Shown one piece after another: positions 1 to 5,994 of a stretch of DNA of 6,903 nt. The stretch spans positions 1 to 6,903 of the forward strand of contig CAISDR010000620.1 of assembly GCA_903884125.1 (NCBI GenBank), in the 5' to 3' direction. Every line of letters begins with the position of its first letter. Within the stretch, counting starts at the first letter, position 1. This stretch comes from an uncultured bacterium. GTDB taxonomy: Bacteria; Pseudomonadota; Alphaproteobacteria; CAISDR01. The notes below the pieces were generated by a model. The model made no database searches. It saw only the letters and a program-made list of their open reading frames with translations, and had not been told where the DNA came from. Made by a program: the position numbers and the translations under genes.

Positions 1-501
1 CTGATGCGCTTCGGCAAATTCGATCAGTTTGTTGCGGCTTGTCAGTTCCCATTCCCGCCAGGGGGCGATGACTTTGATATCCGGCTTGAGCGCGTAATAA
101 CTGAGTTCAAAGCGCACTTGATCATTGCCCTTGCCGGTAGAACCATGGCAGACCGCATCAGCACCTACCGCCTGGGCAATTTCAATCTGCCGTTTGGCAA
201 TCAGGGGGCGTGCGATGGACGTGCCCAAAAGGTAGACACCTTCATAAAGGGCATTGGCACGGAACATCGGAAAGACGAAATCGCGGACAAATTCTTCGCG
301 CAGGTCATCAATATATATTTCCTTAATGCCCATCATCTCGGCCTTGGCGCGCGCCGGTCCCAATTCCTCGCCCTGCCCAAGATCGGCGGTAAAGGTCACC
401 ACCTCACAGCCATAGGTCACTTGCAGCCATTTAAGAATGACAGAGGTATCAAGCCCACCGGAATAGGCGAGCACAACTTTATTGATCTTGGGTTTTGACA
501 T
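1..501 (-). CDS. argG: Argininosuccinate synthase, N-terminal part (runs off the left edge)
   Basis: Argininosuccinate synthase joins citrulline and aspartate using ATP, giving argininosuccinate, AMP and pyrophosphate. This is the penultimate step of arginine synthesis in the cytoplasm. Reading the minus strand from the ATG at 501-499 gives 167 uninterrupted codons to the window edge. The start reads MSKPKINKVVLAYSGGLDTS, where YSGGLDTS (residues 13-20) is the ATP-pyrophosphatase P-loop of the family. A second signature, STGKGNDQVRFE (residues 121-132), is the conserved nucleotide/substrate-binding segment. The family is usually about 400 residues, so more than half the gene lies outside. There is no clear Shine-Dalgarno sequence before the ATG; the bases upstream are CCCGGCTG. 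Two interlocked inverted repeats lie 13-53 bases upstream and could govern its expression. Family assignment is near certain. Confidence 0.97.
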   Translation of the reverse strand, partial: MSKPKINKVVLAYSGGLDTSVILKWLQVTYGCEVVTFTADLGQGEELGPARAKAEMMGIKEIYIDDLREEFVRDFVFPMFRANALYEGVYLLGTSIARPLIAKRQIEIAQAVGADAVCHGSTGKGNDQVRFELSYYALKPDIKVIAPWREWELTSRNKLIEFAEAHQ

Positions 502-513
502 CAGCCGGGTCTC

Positions 514-554
514 GAACGATTTGAGGTCCCTGTTGCATGATCGTTCCAGGGACC
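514..554 (-). promoter_or_regulatory. Two interlocked perfect inverted repeats in the presumed argG leader
   Basis: On the plus strand, GAACGAT (514-520) is the exact reverse complement of ATCGTTC (540-546), and GGTCCCTG (525-532) is the exact reverse complement of CAGGGACC (547-554). The order is A-B-A'-B', so the two stems cross rather than nest, as in a pseudoknot or a pair of competing hairpins. Read as argG leader RNA, the 8-bp stem opens first, its downstream arm follows a 7-nt gap, and the last arm (AUCGUUC) ends 12 nt before the AUG, where ribosomes would load. There is no U-run, so this is not a standard terminator. It could be a cis-acting leader RNA or a composite protein-binding site. 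The pairing is seen directly; the function is inferred. Confidence 0.5.
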
Positions 555-571
555 GGATGGAATGTGTGCCG

Positions 572-587
572 GGATCATAGGTGATCC
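572..587. repeat. Perfect 6-bp inverted repeat, 4-base loop, in the argG/radical SAM divergent region
   Basis: GGATCA (572-577) and TGATCC (582-587) are exact reverse complements separated by TAGG. The repeat lies 18 bases beyond the interlocked repeats, towards the radical SAM gene. It could be a small hairpin in a long argG leader or a protein-binding palindrome between the divergent genes. A 6-bp arm can arise by chance, so support is modest. Confidence 0.3.
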
Positions 588-622
588 GCCTGACAGGGCA
601 AGCCAAATAGGTAATTGGCCCC

Positions 623-652
623 TTGTTTGAACGCACCGGCGGCGACTAGATT
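623..652 (+). promoter_or_regulatory. Candidate sigma-70-like promoter placing transcription start at the radical SAM start codon
   Basis: TTGTTT (623-628) and TAGATT (647-652) are 18 bases apart. They match three of six and four of six consensus positions of housekeeping -35 and -10 boxes. A start 6-7 bases past the -10 box would fall at about 658-659, on the A of the ATG at 659. Since no Shine-Dalgarno sequence precedes that ATG, the mRNA may be leaderless. The boxes are ordinary in quality and there is no experimental support. Confidence 0.35.
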
Positions 653-658
653 GGGCCT

Positions 659-1600
659 ATGGTCAAAATTCCTCTGGACAAAGCAAAGTTCCGCGACCCA
701 CTGCTGACCGCCAAAGGCGAGCCAAGAGCCCAGGTGGCGCTGAACCATCTGGATGTCTTGTGGTTCAATACCGGAACCCTCTGCAATATTACCTGCACCA
801 ATTGTTATATTGAGAGCAGTCCGATTAATGACCGGCTGGCCTATCTGACCCTTGCCGATGTGGAAAGATATCTGGACGAGATTGCCCAATCCAAACAAAG
901 GCCGCGGGAAATCGGTTTTACGGGTGGCGAGCCGTTCATGAACCCCGCGTTCCTTTCGATTTTGGAAGCTGCAATGGAACGCGGTTACCCCGTGCTGGTC
1001 CTGACCAATGCCATGCGCCCGATGCGCCGGTTTGACCAGAAGCTTTTGGCCATAAAGGATCGTTTTGGTGACCGGCTGAAACTACGCATAAGCCTTGATG
1101 ACCCAACACCCGAAATTCACGACCGCGAGCGCGGGCCCGGCAGCTTTGCGATTGCCTGCGACGGTATTACGTTTTTGTCAGATCACGGCTTTCAGATCGC
1201 TGTCGCTGGCCGGGCAGAATTTGGCGGGGATGTAACGAAAACCCGAACCCGGTTCCAGCGGTTATTTGCAGAATGTGGCTGGCGACTGGATGCCGATGAT
1301 CCGGCCCAACTGGTTTTATTTCCAGAAATGGATCACCGGCTGGATGTACCGGAAATATCTGATGGATGCTGGAGCATATTAAACAAAAGTCCGGATGACA
1401 TGATGTGTGCCAGCGCACGTATGGTCGCCCGCCGACGCGGCGCAAGCCAGCCTACCGTCCTGGCCTGCACGCTGATTGTCGACGACCCGGCATTTGATCT
1501 GGGGCCAAATCTGGTTTATGCACTGGGCGCAATCCGATTGAACCATCCGCATTGTGCCAAATTCTGTGTGCTGGGCGGTGCGTCCTGTTCCACCACCTAA
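659..1600 (+). CDS. Radical SAM protein of unknown function with a cysteine-rich C-terminus
   Basis: A 313-residue radical SAM enzyme. CNITCTNC (residues 42-49) is the CxxxCxxC motif holding the 4Fe-4S cluster that cleaves S-adenosylmethionine. FTGGEPF (87-93) is the SAM-binding GGE segment, and LRISLDDP (142-149) is a later core strand of the barrel. After about residue 230 come six more cysteines at 237, 250, 270, 299, 303 and 310; the last three lie in HCAKFCVLGGASC. This spacing suggests one or more auxiliary Fe-S clusters or a metal site, as in SPASM- or Twitch-type enzymes, although it does not match the SPASM pattern I know. The ATG at 659 is the first start after an in-frame TAG at 647 and lacks a ribosome site, so it may be leaderless. 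The hydrolase gene follows after 36 bases. The family is secure, but substrate and product are unknown; from memory, similar proteins occur in other alphaproteobacteria. Confidence 0.9.
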   Translation: MVKIPLDKAKFRDPLLTAKGEPRAQVALNHLDVLWFNTGTLCNITCTNCYIESSPINDRLAYLTLADVERYLDEIAQSKQRPREIGFTGGEPFMNPAFLSILEAAMERGYPVLVLTNAMRPMRRFDQKLLAIKDRFGDRLKLRISLDDPTPEIHDRERGPGSFAIACDGITFLSDHGFQIAVAGRAEFGGDVTKTRTRFQRLFAECGWRLDADDPAQLVLFPEMDHRLDVPEISDGCWSILNKSPDDMMCASARMVARRRGASQPTVLACTLIVDDPAFDLGPNLVYALGAIRLNHPHCAKFCVLGGASCSTT

Positions 1601-1636
1601 ATTCAAAACACAAAATTAGTCACAAGGGAAAATTCA

Positions 1637-2584
1637 ATGTCTCAAACAGCCAGTGCCCTGATTGGCATCGTGCTTATTGTTATTCTTGGCCTGTATATTT
1701 ACGGGCTTCAGACTGTCGCGCGCATTGAAAGCGAACATCCGCCTTTAGGCAAGTTTGTCACGGTCGAAGATACGCGGCTGCATGTTCTGGACCGGGGTGA
1801 AGGACTTGCGGTTATCCTGATTCATGGCGCCAGTGGCAACCTGCAGGACTTCGCCTCATCCATCGTTGACGATCTGGCCCGGCGCCATCGGGTGCTTGCA
1901 TTTGATCGTCCGGGGCTTGGTTATTCTGACCCGAAATCCGGACCTGACTGGTGTGGCCCGGATTGTCAGGCACGGCTAATTCACGCGGCGGCCAGATCGA
2001 TGGGCGTTGAACGCGCCGTCATACTGGGCCATTCATGGGGCGGTGCCGTTGCCATGGCCTATGGCCTGGATTTTCCTGATGATGTTCAGGGTGTGGTCGA
2101 CTTGTCGGGAGCAACACACCCATGGTCAGGTCCAATCAGCTGGTACAACAAACTGCCCGGCATTCCAGTCCTTGGTCCGATCGTGGTGAAATTGTTGCTG
2201 GCGCCAATGAGCCATGTTCTGGTGGAACCAGGAATTATCGGCACTTTTAGCCCGAGCACACCGACGCCCGATTACCGTAATCGGGGGGCCGTCGATCTGA
2301 TCTTGCGGGCCAATAATTTTGCCAATAACGCTGAAAGTTCGATCAAACTGCGCGCATTCAATACCGTTCAGGCACAGCGTTATCCGGACTTTAAACCACC
2401 CCTGATCATCCTGACCGGTGCCGATGATCCTGTGGTGCCCTCATGGAACCATGCCCAGCGCCTGGCAAAGCAATTGCCGAATGCTGAACTGATTGAACTG
2501 CCGGGCATTGGCCATATGCCCCATCATATAGCACCGGATCAGGTCATAGACGCCATCGAGCGTCTATGGTCCAAAAATAAGTGA
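1637..2584 (+). CDS. Membrane-anchored alpha/beta-fold hydrolase
   Basis: A 315-residue alpha/beta-hydrolase-fold protein. Residues 6-23 form one hydrophobic segment that is probably an N-terminal membrane anchor; its orientation is not determined. The oxyanion-hole motif HGAS is at 63-66 and FDRPGLGYSD at 89-98. The nucleophile elbow GHSWGG (131-136) gives Ser133. Asp264 in GADDPVVP and His293 in GIGHMPH complete a canonical triad, so the enzyme should be an active serine hydrolase. The substrate (ester, amide, lactone or other) cannot be read from sequence. A cap region lies between about residues 155 and 235. Cys106 and Cys110 in WCGPDC are close enough to form a disulfide if that part is periplasmic. 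AAGGGA at 1624-1629, seven bases before the ATG, is a good ribosome site. The racemase gene starts seven bases after its stop, indicating cotranscription. Confidence 0.9.
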   Translation: MSQTASALIGIVLIVILGLYIYGLQTVARIESEHPPLGKFVTVEDTRLHVLDRGEGLAVILIHGASGNLQDFASSIVDDLARRHRVLAFDRPGLGYSDPKSGPDWCGPDCQARLIHAAARSMGVERAVILGHSWGGAVAMAYGLDFPDDVQGVVDLSGATHPWSGPISWYNKLPGIPVLGPIVVKLLLAPMSHVLVEPGIIGTFSPSTPTPDYRNRGAVDLILRANNFANNAESSIKLRAFNTVQAQRYPDFKPPLIILTGADDPVVPSWNHAQRLAKQLPNAELIELPGIGHMPHHIAPDQVIDAIERLWSKNK

Positions 2585-2591
2585 GTCTGAA

Positions 2592-3311
2592 ATGGCAATT
2601 CAGCAAGTAATCGGAATGATTGGCGGTTTAAGCTGGGAAAGCACGTCCGAATATTACAGACTCATCAATCAGGCCGTAAGAGAACGGCTGGGTGGCGTGC
2701 ATTCGGCCCGCATTCTGATGTGGTCATTTGATTTTGGCGAAATTGAAAAACTGCAGATGGCCGGTCGCTGGGACGAAGCCACCGGTCTGATGATCGACGC
2801 CGCAAAACGACTGGAACGCGGCGGCGCTGATTTCATAATTATCTGCACCAATACGATGCATTTGATGGCTGATGAAATAGTCGCGTCGATCAGTATTCCA
2901 CTGCTTCACATTGCTGATCCGACAGCCATCGCGATTGGCGCGATGGGACTGAAACGCGCTGGCCTGCTTGGAACTGCCTTTACCATGGAACAGCGTTTTT
3001 ACAGGGACAGGTTGGTCGACCGCTTCGGACTGGAGGTAATGGTACCAGAGATGGAAGACCGGGCCATGATTCAACGGATCATCTATGATGAACTTGTAAA
3101 AGGACATGTCATCGACAAATCGCGCGTTGATATAAATGCGGCGATCGGTCGCCTGATAACCCGTGGAGCAGAGGCAATCATTCTTGGCTGTACCGAATTG
3201 ATGATGCTGGTCCGTCAATTCGATTGTACCGTGCCTTTATTTGATACAACAACACTGCACGCCATGGCTGCCGTCAAAAGAGCGCTGGATTTAGAAAACA
3301 CTTCGGCTTAA
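2592..3311 (+). CDS. Aspartate/glutamate racemase family protein (YgeA/RacD-like)
   Basis: A 239-residue cofactor-independent amino acid racemase. It begins with the family signature GMIGGLSWEST (residues 8-18) and YYRLIN (21-26). The two half-site motifs are CTNTMH (85-90) and GCTEL (199-203). LHIADPT (105-111) and LLGTAFTMEQRFYRDRL (125-141) also match my recollection of E. coli YgeA, an L-aspartate/glutamate racemase. In that protein the acid/base pair has been described as Thr83 and Cys197; the equivalents here are Thr86 and Cys200. The likely reaction is interconversion of L- and D-aspartate or glutamate in the cytoplasm, though other acidic substrates, as in the maleate isomerase/hydantoin racemase relatives, are possible. 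It starts seven bases after the hydrolase stop with only a weak GTGAG ribosome site, so translation may depend on the upstream gene. Its place after a radical SAM protein and a hydrolase suggests a shared substrate pathway. Confidence 0.88.
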   Translation: MAIQQVIGMIGGLSWESTSEYYRLINQAVRERLGGVHSARILMWSFDFGEIEKLQMAGRWDEATGLMIDAAKRLERGGADFIIICTNTMHLMADEIVASISIPLLHIADPTAIAIGAMGLKRAGLLGTAFTMEQRFYRDRLVDRFGLEVMVPEMEDRAMIQRIIYDELVKGHVIDKSRVDINAAIGRLITRGAEAIILGCTELMMLVRQFDCTVPLFDTTTLHAMAAVKRALDLENTSA

Positions 3312-3350
3312 GGTTGTCTTGTTAAATTTTATACAAGTTGTGTTGCGGAT

Positions 3351-3815
3351 ATGGCGACAAAATTACAATTTTTTTCTGTGCATGAACATAGCGTGCTTAT
3401 CATAGGGGCAGCCCAACACGATGCCCCCTCGTTAAATGTAAAGGGCGAATATATTTCGCTATTAGCCGAAACACCGATTGTTGCCACTTATGCACCGTTA
3501 ATCGACATCCGGGATTTTGTTGGCGTTATCGCATTAAATGATTTGGCGGGAATGACTGCAGCTTTTCGCCAGACGCGGATCTCGCTTGGCAGGGATATGT
3601 ACCTGCACATGCCGCAAAGCATTTTATGCAAAACCAGCCCGACCAGCATTTCCCTGGCCGAAATGATAAAGGTCGCCCAGGCTTTTCCGGATCTGATCAA
3701 AGTGACAGATGACTACAAGAAAGCTTGGTCGCATGTCTCCGGCGATGCGACAATGCCCGAAGTCGTCGATAGATTTTTGCGCCCGCGCAGTCTTTGGAAG
3801 CGATTGTTTAGCTAG
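3351..3815 (+). CDS. Protein of unknown function, 154 residues
   Basis: I do not recognise this protein. It is an uninterrupted 154-codon frame with a plausible soluble composition. There is no signal peptide and no clear membrane span, although residues 14-20 (SVLIIGA) form a short hydrophobic strand. The sequence alternates short hydrophobic strands with a helix-rich middle and ends in a basic tail, RPRSLWKRLFS. It has two histidines near the start (HEH, 11-13) and one cysteine (93), but no catalytic signature I can name. The ATG at 3351 has no strong ribosome site. A TATACA-like hexamer at 3330-3335 might be a -10 box, but no -35 box sits at proper spacing. It follows the racemase by 39 bases on the same strand, so it may be the last gene of that operon or independent. 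It converges on the 92-residue gene, with 23 bases between the stops. Confidence 0.65.
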   Translation: MATKLQFFSVHEHSVLIIGAAQHDAPSLNVKGEYISLLAETPIVATYAPLIDIRDFVGVIALNDLAGMTAAFRQTRISLGRDMYLHMPQSILCKTSPTSISLAEMIKVAQAFPDLIKVTDDYKKAWSHVSGDATMPEVVDRFLRPRSLWKRLFS

Positions 3816-3838
3816 ATCGACTTTGCTGCGCTGCTGGA

Positions 3839-4117
3839 CTAACTATAAGTGACCGTCGTCCATTTGAAATCACCGGCCCGACGACCGCGAAAAAGTCCGG
3901 TAAGGCGCGGCGACCCGGCAAATATTGTGGGCTGCCCGGCAGCAAGTTTATCTTCCGCCGCGAGAATAATGTTTTTTCCTGGCATCAGACGCTGGGCTGT
4001 CAGCATGATATTTGAAGTCTGACTGGGGTCCGTTATTGCCATCCGATCAACCAGAACCAAAATAATTTCCGTCCCGCTTACCTGCATTGCCGCGACAGTC
4101 AAACTTCCTTTTGCCAT
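3839..4117 (-). CDS. Small protein of unknown function, 92 residues, downstream of rlmN
   Basis: The frame could begin at a GTG at 4162, but the ATG at 4117-4115 is the better start because AGAGG (4129-4125) lies seven bases upstream. The resulting 92-residue protein begins MAKGSLTVAAMQVSGTEIIL. It has hydrophobic stretches at about 12-24 (QVSGTEIILVLVD) and 47-53 (KNIILAA). They look more like buried beta strands than membrane spans. The C-terminus is basic and aromatic, ending FKWTTVTYS. The pattern suggests a small soluble alpha/beta protein. I have an impression of similar small proteins in related alphaproteobacteria but cannot name a family. It shares orientation with rlmN, 142 bases downstream of it, with no obvious terminator between, so read-through from rlmN is possible. 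Confidence 0.65.
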   Translation of the reverse strand: MAKGSLTVAAMQVSGTEIILVLVDRMAITDPSQTSNIMLTAQRLMPGKNIILAAEDKLAAGQPTIFAGSPRLTGLFRGRRAGDFKWTTVTYS

Positions 4118-4124
4118 TTCAGAG

Positions 4125-4129
4125 CCTCT
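4125..4129 (-). promoter_or_regulatory. Ribosome binding site that decides the start of the 92-residue gene
   Basis: On the minus strand AGAGG lies seven bases before the ATG at 4117, an ideal Shine-Dalgarno distance. The longer alternative start, GTG at 4162, has no comparable sequence. This supports the 92-residue rather than the 107-residue protein. Confidence 0.6.
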
Positions 4130-4225
4130 AAAACCAAGCCAACTGACTTTATCTTCCCACACTTGGACGATTATTAGCGGTCCACAGCCATTTCAAGCGC
4201 GAAATCCCTGAAAGCGATGGTATGT

Positions 4226-4236
4226 GCCAATTTGGC
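4226..4236. repeat. Short palindrome between rlmN and the 92-residue gene
   Basis: GCCAA (4226-4230) and TTGGC (4232-4236) are exact reverse complements around one central base. Seven A residues (4241-4247) lie close by on the plus strand. On the minus strand, the direction of rlmN transcription, these T residues come before the palindrome rather than after it. The arrangement is therefore wrong for an intrinsic terminator of rlmN. It may be a protein-binding site upstream of the 92-residue gene or chance. Apart from this, the 142 bases between the two genes hold no feature I can support. Confidence 0.25.
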
Positions 4237-4259
4237 GCGGAAAAAAACTTTATCAAAAA

Positions 4260-5423
4260 TCAGGACGGCTGAAACTGCATATCCTTTGATCTAAGTTCCG
4301 CCATGCGTTCGGCCGCCCTCTGTTTCTGGCTTTCACTCTTCAATTGCCCACAGGCGGCCATAATATCCCGACCTCGCGGCGTACGGACAGGACTTGCATA
4401 GCCAGCTCGATAGACAATATCCGCGAATGCTTCGATCTGTTCCCAGTCCGAACATTCGTATGGCGCACCGGGCCACGGATTGAACGGTATCAGATTGACC
4501 TTGGCCGGGATGCCCGAAATCAGCCGTACTAGTTCGCGCGCATCAGCCAGGCTGTCATTGACCCCCTTGAGCATTACATATTCAAAGGTGATACGCCGCG
4601 CATTGGATAGTCCCGGATAGGCCTGACACGCGGCCAGCAATTCAGAGATCTTGTATTTCTTGTTGATTGGCACGATCACATCGCGCACTTCGTCACGAAC
4701 TGCGTGAAGCGAGATTGCCAGATTGGTGCCTATTTCAGTGCCCGCCCGTTCGATCATCGGCACAACACCCGCGGTTGAAAGCGTGATTCGCCGCCGGGAC
4801 AGCGAAATGCCCTCGGGATCCATCATGATGTTGACGGCCTTGGCCACATTATCAAAGTTATATAATGGCTCGCCCATGCCCATCATGACGATATTGGACA
4901 ATAGCCGTCCGTCAGTCGGACTTGGCCATTCCCCCAGTTCATCGCGCGCCAAAAGCACCTGCGCCATGATTTCGCCGGATGTCAGGTTACGCACCAGTTT
5001 CTGGGTACCCGTGTGACAGAACTTGCAGGTCAGGGTGCAACCCACCTGACTTGAAACGCACAATGTTCCGCGTTCTTCCTCCGGGATATAGACTGTCTCG
5101 ACTTCCTGCCCGTCGCTGAAGCGAATAAGCCATTTGCGGGTACCATCGATGGATGACTGGGAATCGATTACATGCGGGCGGCCAATATGAAAATTCTCAG
5201 CCAGCGTTTTACGCAAATCCTTGGCCAATGTGGTCATGGCTTCAAAATCGCGTTCGCCACGGTGATAAATCCAATGCCAGACCTGATTGACGCGCATGCG
5301 CATGGCGCGTTCGGGCACGCCAACCGCTTCGAAGGCCAGGGCCAGATCCTCGCGGCTCAGGCCGACGAGATCTTTGGTCTCAGGTGCAGCCGCTTCGGGG
5401 GCTGGGAGATTGCTTTGTGTCAT
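4260..5423 (-). CDS. rlmN: Dual-specificity 23S rRNA/tRNA adenine-C2 methyltransferase RlmN
   Basis: RlmN is a radical SAM enzyme that methylates carbon 2 of A2503 in 23S rRNA and A37 in some tRNAs, supporting decoding accuracy. From the ATG at 5423 it is 387 residues, normal for the family. An N-terminal accessory domain (about 25-85) contains RVNQVWHWIYHRGERDF. Next come Cys122 in GTLCVSSQVGC and the SAM cluster motif CTLTCKFC (129-136). MGMGEP (181-186), LSTAGVVP (215-222) and ISLHAVRD (237-244) follow. Cys358 in AACGQL is the cysteine that carries the methyl intermediate (Cys355 in E. coli). A GTG at 5429 in the same frame would add two residues and overlap the ialB-family stop by one base as TAGTG. 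No ribosome site is evident for either start, so translation probably couples to the upstream gene. No clear terminator follows the stop. Confidence 0.97.
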   Translation of the reverse strand: MTQSNLPAPEAAAPETKDLVGLSREDLALAFEAVGVPERAMRMRVNQVWHWIYHRGERDFEAMTTLAKDLRKTLAENFHIGRPHVIDSQSSIDGTRKWLIRFSDGQEVETVYIPEEERGTLCVSSQVGCTLTCKFCHTGTQKLVRNLTSGEIMAQVLLARDELGEWPSPTDGRLLSNIVMMGMGEPLYNFDNVAKAVNIMMDPEGISLSRRRITLSTAGVVPMIERAGTEIGTNLAISLHAVRDEVRDVIVPINKKYKISELLAACQAYPGLSNARRITFEYVMLKGVNDSLADARELVRLISGIPAKVNLIPFNPWPGAPYECSDWEQIEAFADIVYRAGYASPVRTPRGRDIMAACGQLKSESQKQRAAERMAELRSKDMQFQPS

Positions 5424-5428
5424 GGGCA

Positions 5429-5965
5429 CTATTTACAGGCTTGATCGACCGCTGTCAGCGCCGCTGTTAGCCCACGCAGCGAATAATGATCAACCAGGGT
5501 TGCGCCTTGCACTGATATGCCCTGAACCACCAGATTTGTTCCTCCCTTAAGAGCTTCGACCAATCTGCGTTCGTCTGCCGGGTCCTTGACCCAGGCACCA
5601 TCATCCTTGCTGAACATCGAAAAACGCTGATCACCAATTAGAATTTTGACCGGCTGACCCGGCTGCAGCGCATAACCGGCGATCAGGCTTGGTTCCAGAC
5701 TGCCGCGCTGCGGCCGCTTGGCGGTCAGCAGAAAATAACTTGGTGAGCGACCAAGACCATTGGGACGATCAAGCTTTTTGGGGCTGCTTAACGCATAGCA
5801 GGTGCTGGATTGGGCATCGGTCACAGAATAGGCATCCCAATCTTGAAACGAGCCCAGGAGTTGCGGTGCCGCCAATGCCGGGGCCACACACAATCCAATC
5901 CAAGCTGCCGCGTATAGGATGTTACGCAAAACGTTTACTAACCGGTGGGGGATTTTTTTAAACAT
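5429..5965 (-). CDS. Invasion-associated locus B (IalB) family secreted protein
   Basis: A 178-residue exported protein of the IalB family, named after a Bartonella invasion factor but common in non-pathogenic alphaproteobacteria; its biochemical role is unsettled. Residues 1-33 form a signal peptide: a basic start (KKIPHR), a hydrophobic core around 15-28, and a likely cleavage site after PALA or PALAA. The mature part carries family features: DWDAYS (42-47), CYALSSP (56-62), YFLLTAKRP (77-85), EPSLIAGY (91-98), FSMFSKDDGAWV (115-126) and a C-terminal HYSLRGLTAAL...AVDQAC. Cys56 and Cys177 could form a disulfide in the periplasm. The ATG at 5965 has AGGA only three bases upstream, a tight spacing, but no other start fits the signal peptide. 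It lies directly upstream of rlmN, its stop touching the possible rlmN GTG. A promoter candidate lies in the region shared with the sigma factor gene. Confidence 0.88.
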   Translation of the reverse strand: MFKKIPHRLVNVLRNILYAAAWIGLCVAPALAAPQLLGSFQDWDAYSVTDAQSSTCYALSSPKKLDRPNGLGRSPSYFLLTAKRPQRGSLEPSLIAGYALQPGQPVKILIGDQRFSMFSKDDGAWVKDPADERRLVEALKGGTNLVVQGISVQGATLVDHYSLRGLTAALTAVDQACK

Positions 5966-5994
5966 AGGTCCTGTATAAATGCTAGCTTTCGACC

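Noticed and set aside
4..498. Long plus-strand open frame at the left edge
   Set aside because: It is the antisense shadow of argG, whose minus-strand frame carries clear family motifs through the same bases.
582..615. TGATCC upstream of the radical SAM gene as an RpoE (ECF11) promoter
   Set aside because: The bases about 18 positions downstream do not form the expected TAAGA-like -10 box, and TGATCC also occurs inside coding genes in this window, so it is compatible with chance.
2724..3218. 164-residue minus-strand frame inside the racemase gene
   Set aside because: It lies wholly within a gene with intact racemase motifs and shows no recognisable protein features of its own.
3790..3841. 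Bidirectional terminator between the convergent 154- and 92-residue genes
   Set aside because: Only a weak CGAT/ATCG pairing is seen and there is no T-run on either strand.
4118..4162. Longer 107-residue start (GTG at 4162) for the small gene
   Set aside because: The ATG at 4117 has a well-spaced AGAGG and the GTG has no ribosome site.
4226..4247. Palindrome with an adjacent A/T run as the rlmN terminator
   Set aside because: In the direction of rlmN transcription the T-run precedes the palindrome, and the central loop is one base, so it does not fit an intrinsic terminator.
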